Source: Chryseobacterium aquaeductus (GTDB lineage: Bacteria; Bacteroidota; Bacteroidia; Flavobacteriales; Weeksellaceae). From it: a stretch of DNA of 64,000 nucleotides. The position numbers and the translations under genes are program-made. The notes beneath the pieces were generated by a model. The model was not told where the DNA came from, did not search any database, and saw only the letters and a program-made list of their open reading frames with translations. Below are positions 27,123 through 36,100 of the stretch, piece after piece (position 1 is the stretch's first letter; every line of letters begins with the position of its first letter). The stretch covers positions 558,001 to 622,000 of the forward strand of contig NZ_CAJIMS010000001.1 in the NCBI RefSeq assembly GCF_905175375.1. The letters run 5' to 3'.

Positions 27123-27857
27123 TCAAGAAAAAACTTTCAGAAACTGATCTTTGAAACTTGACGAAACTTCAATTTCAGTATTGTCAGACAAAGTTGCAGT
27201 TCCGCTTTTATGATAAGATTTTACAAAATTGGTATTGATGATGTGTGAACGATGAACTCTCACAAAAGGACTTTCAAGTAAGTCATCAAAATGCTTTAAG
27301 AATCTGCAAACCATCTTTTTTGAATGGTCGGTGAGATAAACCTGTGTGAAATTTCCATCTGCCTGAAGTCTTACAATATCTTCTGTTTTTACCACATCAA
27401 AACCCTGTAAAGTCGGGAGAATCAACTGTTGTTTTTCAGGTTTTAATTTTAAGTTTTCCAATAGAATTTTGTTCCGGTTGAGTTCTTCTTTATTCTGAAT
27501 GCTTTCTGCAACCTTATTCACTGCCAAAATCAACTCCTGAATATCAATCGGTTTTAAAATATAATAACTCGCAGATTTATTTAAAGCCTGTAAAGAATAT
27601 TGTGAAAATGCGGTGATAAAAATCGTTTCGTAAGAAAATTCTTTGGTTGCTTCCAATACATCAAAAGCATTTCCGAAAGGCATTTCGACATCCAGAAAAA
27701 CCAATTGTGGTCGCATTTCTGCAATCAACGGAACGCCATCTTTTATATTTTCAGCCTCGCCTAAAATCTCGATTTGCGGACAGTATTTTGTGAGATAATT
27801 TCTCAAAACATCTCTTGCGATTTTTTCGTCGTCTACGATTACAGATTTTATTTTCAT
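27123..27857 (-). CDS. LytTR-family response regulator
   Basis: 244 residues. The receiver domain has VDDEKIARDV, the phospho-acceptor Asp in PQLVFLDVEMPFG, FITAFSQYSLQAL and the conserved Lys in YILKPID. The C-terminal LytTR DNA-binding domain starts near LQGFDVVKTEDIVRLQADGNFTQVYL, with PFVRVHRSHIINTNFV. LytTR proteins usually bind pairs of direct repeats. The sensor kinase gene is immediately upstream (36 bp), giving a two-component pair. Confidence 0.93.
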   Translation of the reverse strand: MKIKSVIVDDEKIARDVLRNYLTKYCPQIEILGEAENIKDGVPLIAEMRPQLVFLDVEMPFGNAFDVLEATKEFSYETIFITAFSQYSLQALNKSASYYILKPIDIQELILAVNKVAESIQNKEELNRNKILLENLKLKPEKQQLILPTLQGFDVVKTEDIVRLQADGNFTQVYLTDHSKKMVCRFLKHFDDLLESPFVRVHRSHIINTNFVKSYHKSGTATLSDNTEIEVSSSFKDQFLKVFS

Positions 27858-27893
27858 CTTTTAAGGTTGAGATTAAGTTTGAGGCTTTATCAA

Positions 27894-29660
27894 TTATAAG
27901 TTCATGGTAATTTCTACCAATACACCATTTTCAGAATCTTTTATCGAGCAGATAATCTCTTTTTTGTACAAATCATTCAGCAATCTTATTCTTTCCAAAG
28001 TATTTTTCATTCCTCTGCCTTCACGGTTTTTTTGGTGAATGGTTTTTTGTTTTTTGCTTTCTTCGATGCCGATTCCATTGTCTTGAATGGTGATTTTTAA
28101 ATGGTGATTTTCCTTTCTAAAATTAAGTTTCAGAAAGCCCTTTTCTATTCTGTAACGCAATCCGTGCCAAATCGCATTCTCCAAAAACGGTTGCACCATC
28201 ATTCCCGGAATCTGAAGATTTTGTTGGTTTAAATCTTCATCCACCAAAATTTCATAATCAAATTTATCGGCGAAACGGGTTTTTTCCAAAGCTAGATAAT
28301 TCTGTAATAAATCGAGTTCCTGCTGAAACGGAATGAAATCTTCGGCAGAATTTTCCATCACGCCACGCATCAGTTTCGAGAATTTTGTAAGATATTGATT
28401 GGCTTCCAACTCATTATTTGTGGCAATAAATTGATTGACTGAGTTTAAACTATTGAAAATAAAATGCGGATTCATCTCACGCCTCAATGACTGCAACGCA
28501 ATTTTTTTGTTTTTAATCTGAACCTTCTTTAATGTTCGGAAAATAAAGAAAACCAAAGCCGACAAAACCACCAAAGCCGCAATGAGACTATAATTGAAAA
28601 TATTTTTCTTGCGAATCAACTCATCTTTCAGTTGCTTTTCCTGCTCCAATTGCGAAATTCTCTGTTCGGTATCTTCCAATATTTTATTATCGACTAAACT
28701 GCGGTCTTTAGAAACCAAATCTGGTAATCTTGCTAGAAAATCCCGATACAATTGTACGGAAGCATCTGTGTTTTTTGAAATCGCATACAAACTGTCGAGT
28801 TTTTTTACACTTTTCTGAGCTTCCAAAGTATGACCTTTATTCAGAGCAATATCATAAGCATTTTTCAATAAAACAATCGCTTCTTGCGGATCGTTCTTTT
28901 TAATATAAATCTCCGCAAGTTCCTGAATCTGTTCTACTTTTTTCTGAGAATTATCTTCTACGAAATCTTCCTTTAAAACCTTCTTTTTGGCTTCAATCGC
29001 TTTGTCGAAGTTCTTATTTTCAACATACAGATCCGTCAGTTTTTGGTTGATTGCCAACGCTTGTTGTGGAGCAGTTTCTTTAGAAATTTTATAGGCGTTA
29101 TTCAGATTTTCCTCAGCTTTGGGGATGTTTTTATTCTCAATATTTACATCTGCCATTTGGCTGTACCCTGCGGCAAGATCTTCCTTATTATTTTCCTTTT
29201 CGCTGATCTGAATGTTACTCTGAATAGCTTCTGCTTTTTGAGCTACAGACGGTGACGAAAGTCTGGAAGCATCGTTGGAATTTAACGCTCTGCTTTTCTT
29301 CGAATAATTAAAATTGGATGCCATCTCATAATTGCTTACCGCATCTTTCAGTTTGTTTTGGTTTTCCTGAGATTGCGCCAGTTTTCTGGTGACCTTTTCG
29401 AGATTTTGTTTATCGTTGAGCTTTTCGTAGATGTTTTTAGATTTGATTAAATATTCTTCACTCTTCGAAAAATTTCCGTTGTTGTAAAATGTTTCACCGA
29501 TGTTGTAGTAAGATTCAGCTTCGGCAGCTTCATTTTTGGTATCTACTGCCTTCCTTAGTTTAGACGTTTCGGCAACAACTTCCTGTGCAGCCTTGTTTTG
29601 CGAATACAGATTACCCGCAAAAAACATCAAAACAATCACAAAAAATCGAATTAAATTCAT
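27894..29660 (-). CDS. LytS/YehU-type sensor histidine kinase with TPR-rich sensor region
   Basis: About 588 residues from the ATG at 29658-29660 (MNLIRFFVIVLMFFAGNLYSQ, signal peptide). A TPR-rich periplasmic region covers about residues 40-330. One transmembrane helix (FNYSLIAALVVLSALVFFIF) leads to the His-kinase domain, whose H-box is MNPHFIFNSLNSVNQF and whose ATP lid has NGIGIEESK. The longer frame (29690) runs through a TATCTTTG promoter element (29665-29672) and is unlikely. It pairs with the LytTR regulator encoded by 27123-27857. Confidence 0.92.
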   Translation of the reverse strand: MNLIRFFVIVLMFFAGNLYSQNKAAQEVVAETSKLRKAVDTKNEAAEAESYYNIGETFYNNGNFSKSEEYLIKSKNIYEKLNDKQNLEKVTRKLAQSQENQNKLKDAVSNYEMASNFNYSKKSRALNSNDASRLSSPSVAQKAEAIQSNIQISEKENNKEDLAAGYSQMADVNIENKNIPKAEENLNNAYKISKETAPQQALAINQKLTDLYVENKNFDKAIEAKKKVLKEDFVEDNSQKKVEQIQELAEIYIKKNDPQEAIVLLKNAYDIALNKGHTLEAQKSVKKLDSLYAISKNTDASVQLYRDFLARLPDLVSKDRSLVDNKILEDTEQRISQLEQEKQLKDELIRKKNIFNYSLIAALVVLSALVFFIFRTLKKVQIKNKKIALQSLRREMNPHFIFNSLNSVNQFIATNNELEANQYLTKFSKLMRGVMENSAEDFIPFQQELDLLQNYLALEKTRFADKFDYEILVDEDLNQQNLQIPGMMVQPFLENAIWHGLRYRIEKGFLKLNFRKENHHLKITIQDNGIGIEESKKQKTIHQKNREGRGMKNTLERIRLLNDLYKKEIICSIKDSENGVLVEITMNL

Positions 29661-29766
29661 AAAACAAAGATATACATATTCATAAATCATCCAAAACTAT
29701 TCACCAAGTAGAAAGTATCTTTCACCAAGTTTTATTTTTAACTTTGATCACATTAAAATCAAAACC

Positions 29767-30168
29767 ATGAAAACAAAAATTTATGCATTCCTTTTGATTT
29801 GCTTTTCAATGAATTTCTTATCTGCACAAGATAGCAAAACCGTTCCTGAAAATCTTGTTCAAAAGCAAGTTAACGGCTACAACGCCAGAAATATTGAAGC
29901 CTTTCTCGAACCTTATGCTGAAGATGCAGAACTGTATATTTTTCCGGATAAGCTCATCAGCAAAGGAAAAGAAGCTATGCGAAAAGATTATGATAAAATG
30001 TTTAAAGATCTGCCGGAACTTCACTGTGAAATCAAAAACAGAATCGTTAACGGGAATTTCGTGATCGATCAGGAAAGTGTTTCGGGAATGGCAAAAGGAA
30101 AACTGGTGGCAACCGCTATCTATGAAATTAAAGACAATAAGATTTCGAAGGTTTATTTTATTCCATAA
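29767..30168 (+). CDS. Secreted SnoaL/NTF2-like protein
   Basis: 133 residues. A signal peptide (FLLICFSMNFLSAQ) precedes an NTF2-like alpha+beta domain: VQKQVNGYNARNIEAFLEPYAEDAELYIFPD, then the conserved KEAMRKDYDKMFKDLP. No catalytic residues can be named, because this fold serves many functions. A TAACTTTG promoter element (29739-29746) lies 20 bp upstream. It is divergent from the histidine kinase gene. Confidence 0.8.
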   Translation: MKTKIYAFLLICFSMNFLSAQDSKTVPENLVQKQVNGYNARNIEAFLEPYAEDAELYIFPDKLISKGKEAMRKDYDKMFKDLPELHCEIKNRIVNGNFVIDQESVSGMAKGKLVATAIYEIKDNKISKVYFIP

Positions 30169-30292
30169 ATCTTATCCAAATATTTTTCTGTAAAATTTAA
30201 ATATCAACCGAACAAGGCACCATATCTTAACAATCAAATTCTTCGTGGCTTAAAATTTGTGTTTGAAGAGAAACATCACAAAAATTATTGAT

Positions 30293-31120
30293 ATGCCTTA
30301 CATTAAAAAACAAGACGACAAAAGTTTTGAATTGTATTACGAAGATTTCGGATCCGGACAGCCTATTATTCTGATTCACGGATGGCCTCTCAGCGGAAAA
30401 TCTTGGGAACTGCAGGTTCCGCTTCTTTTAGATTTGGGCTACCGTGTAATTACTTATGACCGCAAAGGTTTCGGAAAATCTTCTCCTACCGCAGACGGTT
30501 ATGATTACAATGCCTTGACTGCCGATCTGCACGAATTGATCACACAATTAGAATTAAAAAATGTCATCCTTGCAGGATTCTCAATGGGTGGTGGCGAAGT
30601 GGTACGTTATCTTACCAATTACGGATCTGAAAATGTAGATAAAATTGCTTTGATTTCTTCTATTATTCCTTTGGTGAAACAGCAAGACGACAATCCGAAC
30701 GGTGTTCCGCAGGAAGATCTGGACGCGATTATGGACAGTCTGAAAAAAGATCGCGTTACATTCTTAGAAACTTTCCATAAAAACTTTTACAATTACGGAT
30801 TGCTTTCGCAAACAGTAAGCGAAGCACAACTCAATTATGACTGGAGCATTGCCTCATGTGCCTCTCCTATTGCCACAATAAAATGTGCCGAAAGCTGGGC
30901 AAATACAGACTTCCGACCGGAGTTGGTAAGTGTGAATGTAAAAACATTGATTGTACACGGTGACAACGATCAGATCGTACCGATCGATACCGCAGGAAAA
31001 CAAGCAGCAGAAGGCATCGTAGATAATGATTTTGTGATCATCGAAGGTGCACCACACGGTTTGAATGTGACACACACAGACCAGTTGAATGATGCTCTGA
31101 CAAGATTTTTGAGAGGATAG
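30293..31120 (+). CDS. Alpha/beta hydrolase of the chloroperoxidase/arylesterase type
   Basis: About 275 residues from the ATG at 30293 (MPYIKKQDDKSFELYYEDFG). The catalytic triad is visible: Ser in GFSMGGGEVVRY, Asp in VHGDNDQIVP and His in GAPHGLNVTH. The oxyanion region is ILIHGWPLSGKSWE. These enzymes are cofactor-free esterases/perhydrolases. The 12 extra upstream codons start with TTG and are not used here. Confidence 0.88.
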   Translation: MPYIKKQDDKSFELYYEDFGSGQPIILIHGWPLSGKSWELQVPLLLDLGYRVITYDRKGFGKSSPTADGYDYNALTADLHELITQLELKNVILAGFSMGGGEVVRYLTNYGSENVDKIALISSIIPLVKQQDDNPNGVPQEDLDAIMDSLKKDRVTFLETFHKNFYNYGLLSQTVSEAQLNYDWSIASCASPIATIKCAESWANTDFRPELVSVNVKTLIVHGDNDQIVPIDTAGKQAAEGIVDNDFVIIEGAPHGLNVTHTDQLNDALTRFLRG

Positions 31121-31141
31121 AATCTAACTAAAATTTAAAAT

Positions 31142-31170
31142 AAATAGGCTGCAAATTTTGCAGCCTATTT
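31142..31170. terminator. Bidirectional terminator
   Basis: A near-continuous palindrome, AAATAGGCTGCAAA/TTTGCAGCCTATTT, lies between convergent genes ending at 31120 (+) and 31174 (-). Confidence 0.88.
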
Positions 31171-31173
31171 ATT

Positions 31174-31879
31174 TTATAATGCCTCAGAAGAATCTGTTGG
31201 TTTTGTATGTGAGGAATTTTTTGCTGCTTTCACCAACTCATTGATATCTGCATAAAAAACCTCCCAACCTTGAACCTCTTTCATAGCTGTGATGATAGTA
31301 AGATAAGCTTTCAAAGTTTTCTCAAGATGTTTTCGGATTCCTGATGCACTTTTCATTTGTCTCAGATCGGCATTCGCGCCAGCCTGTTCGGCAAACAAAG
31401 CTTCAAATTCATCGTGTTTGGTTTTCATTTCTGTGAAAGCAGTGCCCAAAAAAAGTACAGCGATTTTCTGCGCATTATCAGGCAGTTCGAGATCTTCGAT
31501 CAGCTTTTCCATCTGGGCAGTCTGCGAAGAATAACTGAGACGGTCAAGATCAAGTCCGTAATTTTTAAAAACCTGATAAAGATCTTCTGCCATCTGATAA
31601 TTGGGAGCCGATGGAAGTTTGCGGTAACCATTCAGAAATGCTTTCAGATTGCTGTACGCTGCATCTCTTTCAATTTCTGCTTTCTGCCACATCCTTTCCT
31701 TTTCTGCTGTAGATCTGTTTTGCATACACGACGTCATAATCTGCATACGAGCTTTCTAATACACCCAGAAGCGGATGGTTGGCAATCACCGGATATTTCC
31801 CCGACCGGGAAATTGAAATAATTCTCTGCGCTAAAGTCGCCAAGTCTTTTGTCTTTAATTCTGTTAAAGCAATTTTCAT
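31174..31879 (-). pseudogene. DUF6261-family gene split by a single-base frameshift
   Basis: Two overlapping minus-strand frames make one protein. The first (31879 to 31670) gives an N-terminus beginning MKIALTELKTKDLATLAQRI that then terminates. The second (to 31174) gives the rest, from AEIERDAAYSNLKAFL onwards. Around 31680-31685 the reverse strand reads GTGGCAGAAAGCAGAAATTG. Deleting one A after GTGGCAGA joins VAE to AEIERDAAY and restores an even reading through a typical-length protein of about 235 residues. The function of the family is unknown. It may be a true pseudogene or a sequencing error. Foldback repeats lie upstream. Confidence 0.75.
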
Positions 31880-31970
31880 ACGATCAATGTGTTTTTAGTT
31901 AATATTTTACATTTAATTTACGGATTCAAATATATAAAAAAGTTGTTTTATTACAAACACATTTAAAACA

Positions 31971-32095
31971 AACCTCACGACTTCTCGTGAGGTTACCTGC
32001 AAGTTGCGGGAGACCTCCCGACAGCTCGGGAAGTCACAAACACTATTGTTTTATACCAAACGAGATCTCGGGAAGTCGCAAACAATAGTGTTTGT
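31971..32095. repeat. Cluster of foldback repeats upstream of the HsdR-N gene
   Basis: A 10-bp hairpin AACCTCACGA/TCGTGAGGTT (31971-31980, 31985-31994) is followed by a perfect 16-bp inverted repeat, ACAAACACTATTGTTT (32036-32051) with AAACAATAGTGTTTGT (32080-32095). GGGAAGTC(A/G)CAAAC also occurs twice. The 31880-32279 gap has no gene. This REP-like cluster is its only structured content. Confidence 0.7.
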
Positions 32096-32279
32096 AACCT
32101 TCGGAGGAGTTGTGGAGGTTGCAAATAGGGTTGTTTCGGGATTTGATGATTTGGTCTAATTAGATCTATGCAACGGTTTGGAATAATGAAAATTATAATT
32201 ATTAGGAAAATAGTACTACATTTACTCATATCATCTGAAGTAGCAATAAACATTCAGATTTAAAAATTAAACTAAACCA

Positions 32280-33353
32280 ATGGAAACTGATTTAAAATTA
32301 AAACTGCAGCAATTGCATGAAAGAGTTGATGCATTAAAAGAGCAAATTAATACCGAAGAAGCAACAAAAAATGCTTTTGTCATGCCCTTTATTCAAATAT
32401 TAGGCTACGATATATTCAATCCTACTGAAGTAATTCCTGAGCACATTTGCGACATTGGGACAAAAAAAGGTGAGAAAATAGACTACGTAATTAAAAAAGA
32501 TAATGAGCCAATTCTCATCATTGAATGTAAACACTGGAAAGAAAAAGTAGATGCACACAACTCACAGCTTCATAGATATTATCATGTTTCCAAATCTAAA
32601 TTTGGAGTTTTGACCAATGGTCATATCTATAACTTCTATGCAGATTTAGAGAAGCCCAACATAATGGATGAAAAACCATTTTTTACTTTAGATTTATCCA
32701 ATATAAAAGATTCAAGTTTAAAAATATTAGAAAATTTTACAAAAAAAGGATATAATTTAGAGCAAATTTTAGATTCAGCTGAAGATTTAAAATATATCAA
32801 AGCGATCAGAAATGAATTTGAAAAAGACTTGCAAGAGCCAAGCGATGAAATTGTAAAACTTTTAGTGAGTAGATTTTTTGACAAACCTATTACCGCACCA
32901 AGAATGATTGCTTTCAAGGAGTATACTAAAAAAGCATTCTCCAATTCAATAAATGAATCAATAAATTTCAGATTAAAAAATGCTTTAAATATTACAGAAA
33001 CAGTACCTTCTAAGGCACAAGATCAAACTCCATCAGTGGATGAAAGCGTCGAAACTGCAAAATTTGTAACAACAGAAGAAGAAATAGAAGGTTCTCAAAT
33101 CGTAAAGGCAATCTTAAGAGAAATTTTATCATCATCGCGTATTGCTTTCAGAGATACTCAATCATATTTTGGAATCTTGCTGGATGATAATAATAGAAAA
33201 CCAATTTGCCGTTTGCATTTTAACTCTTCTAATAAGTATATTGAGTTATTTAACAATGGTAAAGATAACGGTGAAAAAAAGCTTCTTACTACTTTAGAAG
33301 AAATTTATGATTACAAGGCGGAACTTCTCTCTACGGTTACAAATTACGCATAG
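32280..33353 (+). CDS. Orphan HsdR-N-type (type I restriction enzyme N-terminal) nuclease-like protein
   Basis: 357 residues. Residues 25-110 match the N-terminal nuclease domain of type I restriction subunits: FVMPFIQILGYDIFNPTEVIPE, then the PD-(D/E)xK-like core with Asp69 (KIDYVI), Glu82 and Lys84 (ILIIECKHW), and FGVLTNG. The helicase part of HsdR is absent. The C-terminal half (about 230-357) carries EIEGSQIVKAILREILSSSRIAFRDTQSYFGILLDD, with no named function. No methylase or specificity subunit is nearby, so it is not a normal restriction system. A DNA-directed defence role is possible. Confidence 0.75.
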   Translation: METDLKLKLQQLHERVDALKEQINTEEATKNAFVMPFIQILGYDIFNPTEVIPEHICDIGTKKGEKIDYVIKKDNEPILIIECKHWKEKVDAHNSQLHRYYHVSKSKFGVLTNGHIYNFYADLEKPNIMDEKPFFTLDLSNIKDSSLKILENFTKKGYNLEQILDSAEDLKYIKAIRNEFEKDLQEPSDEIVKLLVSRFFDKPITAPRMIAFKEYTKKAFSNSINESINFRLKNALNITETVPSKAQDQTPSVDESVETAKFVTTEEEIEGSQIVKAILREILSSSRIAFRDTQSYFGILLDDNNRKPICRLHFNSSNKYIELFNNGKDNGEKKLLTTLEEIYDYKAELLSTVTNYA

Positions 33354-33388
33354 ATTAAATCTGCTAAATTGTAAGTTATAAACGATAG

Positions 33389-33448
33389 TGCAAGCTTCCA
33401 AGCTCGTGCTTTTTAAATACATATTGCGTACGAGCAAAATGCTCGCAC
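33389..33448. repeat. REP-like hairpin pair
   Basis: GTGCAAGCTTCCAAGCTCGTGC is followed about 20 bp later by GCGTACGAGCAAAATGCTCGCAC. The second contains the perfect hairpin CGAGCA/TGCTCG (33431-33445). The arrangement resembles intergenic repeats of flavobacterial genomes. Confidence 0.5.
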
Positions 33449-33460
33449 CAACTAATAACA

Positions 33461-33484
33461 AAAACCTGCCTCACAGCAGGTTTT
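33461..33484. terminator. Bidirectional terminator
   Basis: Stem AAAACCTGC/GCAGGTTTT with loop CTCACA lies between the HsdR-N gene (+, ends 33353) and gapN (-, ends 33506). Confidence 0.85.
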
Positions 33485-33505
33485 ATAGTGTATCAGGTAT
33501 TTATT

Positions 33506-35134
33506 TTAAAACAAATAATCTGTACTCAAAAAGTTAGAATCGTGATCTCTGACAATCGTATTCAAAAGGTTTTTGTTGGATTCCGTAGATTTTGCAGCGA
33601 CCAGTGATCTTATGGAGAAAGAACGAAGCGCATCAAACACAGAAAGCGTACCTTCTGCAGAATCTTTTCTCCCAGTAAACGGGAAAACATCGGGACCACG
33701 CTGTGCCTGACAGTTGATATTAACCCGGCTTACCAAATTCACAAATGGATCAATGAGTTTTGAAACTTCCAGCGCATCTTCACTGAAAATACTCACCTGC
33801 ATTCCGTGCGAAGCATTCACCTGATAATCGATCGGTTCTTCAATCGAATCAAACGGAACAACAGGAATTATTGGCCCGAACTGCTCTTCATGATACAATT
33901 TCATATCGCTGTTCACAGGGTAAACGACAGCAGGAAATACAAAAGATTCCTCGTTGTAACCACCATTTTCATTCAGAACTTTTCCGCCTTTTGATAAAGC
34001 ATCTTCTATACATTCTTTAAGATAAGAAGGTTTGTTAGCTTCTGGAAGCGGTGTGATTTTCACATCTTTTTCCCAAGGCAAACCTGATTTTAGTTCGGAA
34101 ACGGCTTTATTTAATTTTGCTGTAAATTCTTCGGCAACATCCTTTTGTACAAAGATTAATTTCAGAGCGGTACAACGCTGTCCGTTGAAAGAAAGTGCAC
34201 CAAGAATAATTTCGCTTACCGCAATATCCAGATTGGCATTTTTGGTTACGATGGCTGCATTTTTTGCATCTAAGCTTAAGATTGCTCTTAATCTGTTAAC
34301 TTTCGGGTGAAGCTTTTTCAATCCGTTTGCCACTTTACTCGAACCGATAAATGCCAGTACATTCACCTTTCCGCTCTCCATGATCGGCGTGATAATTTCC
34401 GAGCCTTTACCGTATAAAGTATTCACTGTTCCTTTTGGGAAAGCTTCTTTGAAGGCATTCAGTAAAGGATAATGCGCCAAAACACCATGCTTTGGAAGTT
34501 TAAAAATAATCGTGTTTCCCATAATCAAGGCGGGAATCAACGTTGTAAAGATTTCATTTAAAGGATAATTGAAAGGTCCCATGCTTAAAACCACGCCAAG
34601 CGGAGCTCTTCGGATCTGAGCAATCGTACCTTCTGCTTGTTGGAAACGTGAAGATTCACGGTCTAAATCTTTTAATGCATCGATGGTCTGGTTGATGTAA
34701 TCTACGGTACGGTCAAATTCTTTGGTAGAATCGGGCAGCGTTTTTCCGATTTCCCACATCAATAGTTTGATGATAAGATCGCGTTCTTTGATCATCAAAT
34801 AAACGAACTTCTGCATACATTTGATGCGACCTTCTACGGACATCGTTGGCCATTCGCCAAGGCCGTTGTTGTATGCTTTTACCGACGCTTCAAGAACTTC
34901 CATTGCTTCTTTCGGACCGATATTGGGAATACTTCCCAACAGTTTTCTTTCTAAACCATTTTCTGTACGGATGCAAACCGGAGAATATATTTCTGTGACA
35001 TCGCCTTTCCAATCTACCAATTCGCCATTTAAAAGATAAACTCTCTGGTGAATTTCCTGAATTTTATATTCATCGGGAATGTCGTTTTCGCTTTTAAAAA
35101 TTTCCTTAAATGATTCTGTATTTGCTGAACTCAT
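33506..35134 (-). CDS. gapN: NADP-dependent non-phosphorylating glyceraldehyde-3-phosphate dehydrogenase (GapN/ALDH)
   Basis: 542 residues, ALDH superfamily. Landmarks are GVVLSMGPFNYPLNEIFTTLIPALIMGNTIIFKLP (cofactor fold), FIGSSKVANGLKK, LSLDAKNAAIV (general-base position is unusual here, Asp/Ala in place of the GGK/GN pattern of common ALDHs) and the catalytic Cys in FNGQRCTALK. The sequence fits the plant-type GapN (ALDH11) found in Bacteroidetes. It would convert glyceraldehyde-3-phosphate directly to 3-phosphoglycerate with NADPH formation. The exact substrate is inferred from family resemblance. Confidence 0.85.
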   Translation of the reverse strand: MSSANTESFKEIFKSENDIPDEYKIQEIHQRVYLLNGELVDWKGDVTEIYSPVCIRTENGLERKLLGSIPNIGPKEAMEVLEASVKAYNNGLGEWPTMSVEGRIKCMQKFVYLMIKERDLIIKLLMWEIGKTLPDSTKEFDRTVDYINQTIDALKDLDRESSRFQQAEGTIAQIRRAPLGVVLSMGPFNYPLNEIFTTLIPALIMGNTIIFKLPKHGVLAHYPLLNAFKEAFPKGTVNTLYGKGSEIITPIMESGKVNVLAFIGSSKVANGLKKLHPKVNRLRAILSLDAKNAAIVTKNANLDIAVSEIILGALSFNGQRCTALKLIFVQKDVAEEFTAKLNKAVSELKSGLPWEKDVKITPLPEANKPSYLKECIEDALSKGGKVLNENGGYNEESFVFPAVVYPVNSDMKLYHEEQFGPIIPVVPFDSIEEPIDYQVNASHGMQVSIFSEDALEVSKLIDPFVNLVSRVNINCQAQRGPDVFPFTGRKDSAEGTLSVFDALRSFSIRSLVAAKSTESNKNLLNTIVRDHDSNFLSTDYLF

Positions 35135-35306
35135 AAATTTTTCCTTTTAATATTTGAATAATTGAAAGAATAAAGTTAGAGCTTAAGATTGACTTTCGGG
35201 ATAGCGAACTCATAGATTTGCTCTATTGATAAGCTTTTTGAATGAAATTTAATATGACTTTCCTGACATTAAAAAAAACTCAACGGATTGTTGAGCTGAT
35301 GTTTTC

Positions 35307-35606
35307 TTATTTATCTAAAGATTTGTAATTCTCGTCAGGATCCTGAAAGTTTTGGAGGATGCGGACGATTTTTAAAAGATCATTTTCAATAATGTAAATG
35401 AGTGTATTGTGTTTTGTAATTAAAACTTTATGAAGATCTGTATTTTCATATTTTTGAAAAGATATATTTCCTAAACAGATAATCTCTACTATTTCATCGA
35501 GTTTTGTAAGAAAATCATCATAAACTTTATCACTCCAATTTTTAAGAAGATATTCCTCTATATTTCTTAAATCGGAAAGTGATTCATCAGAGAATTTTAT
35601 TTTCAT
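35307..35606 (-). CDS. RelE/ParE-family toxin
   Basis: 99 residues. The fold is suggested by an N-terminal strand MKIKFSDESLSDLRNIEEYLLKNW, a helical region and the C-terminal strands HKVLITKHNTLIYIIENDLLKIVRILQNFQDP, typical of ParE/RelE proteins. The start overlaps the end of the gene encoding the putative antitoxin by 20 bp, the usual translationally coupled arrangement. Whether it cuts mRNA (RelE) or inhibits gyrase (ParE) cannot be read from the sequence. Confidence 0.85.
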   Translation of the reverse strand: MKIKFSDESLSDLRNIEEYLLKNWSDKVYDDFLTKLDEIVEIICLGNISFQKYENTDLHKVLITKHNTLIYIIENDLLKIVRILQNFQDPDENYKSLDK

Positions 35607-35931
35607 TTCTATGTTTTTCTAAACGTAACCTTGCTTCTTGCATCACATCTTTGTAATCATGAACTCTCCCGTTTTTAAAATCTTCTTCCGAACGTTTCAG
35701 TGATTCAAGAATCTCCTCTTTGGTCTCGTTTCGCCATTGTTTGGTTTCGATGGTTTTTGAAATGACTAAAAGTTCCTCTGGCGTGAATCTTTTTTCTTTT
35801 AATTTCTTGAAAAAAGTTGGTTTTTTGATTCCAGATTTCTCAATGATATAAGACATTTTGAAAGGAGACTTTTTCAAAATCTCATCAATATTATTTTGGA
35901 TTTCTATAAATTTTTCGATTTCAGCTATCAT
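35587..35931 (-). CDS. Putative antitoxin, HTH protein
   Basis: 114 residues. An N-terminal HTH (PFKMSYIIEKSGIKKPTFFKKLKEKRFTPEELLVIS) resembles Xre/Cro-like DNA binding. The C-terminal tail (EEILESLKRSEEDFKNGRVHDYKDVMQEARLRLEKHR) is charged and helical and probably wraps the toxin. It precedes and overlaps the RelE/ParE gene, so it likely neutralises that toxin and represses the operon. Confidence 0.75.
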   Translation of the reverse strand: MIAEIEKFIEIQNNIDEILKKSPFKMSYIIEKSGIKKPTFFKKLKEKRFTPEELLVISKTIETKQWRNETKEEILESLKRSEEDFKNGRVHDYKDVMQEARLRLEKHRNENKIL

Positions 35932-36100
35932 TACCTTATAATTTTTAATATCATATTATGAGACAAATGTAGTCAAAATTTTCATTTTTCTTTCAATGAT
36001 GGATATTTTTACTTTAATTTATTCTGAAACAATTTGTCTTCTCGAAGGTCTCAATAAATGATTTATTTTCCGTAAATTTTAAACTTTAAAAAACTACATC

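Noticed and set aside
31357..31821. 154-residue frame on the plus strand
   Set aside because: It is antisense to the DUF6261 reading frames and has no protein-like pattern; a shadow.
32280..33353. A complete type I restriction system
   Set aside because: No HsdM or HsdS gene and no helicase domain is present.
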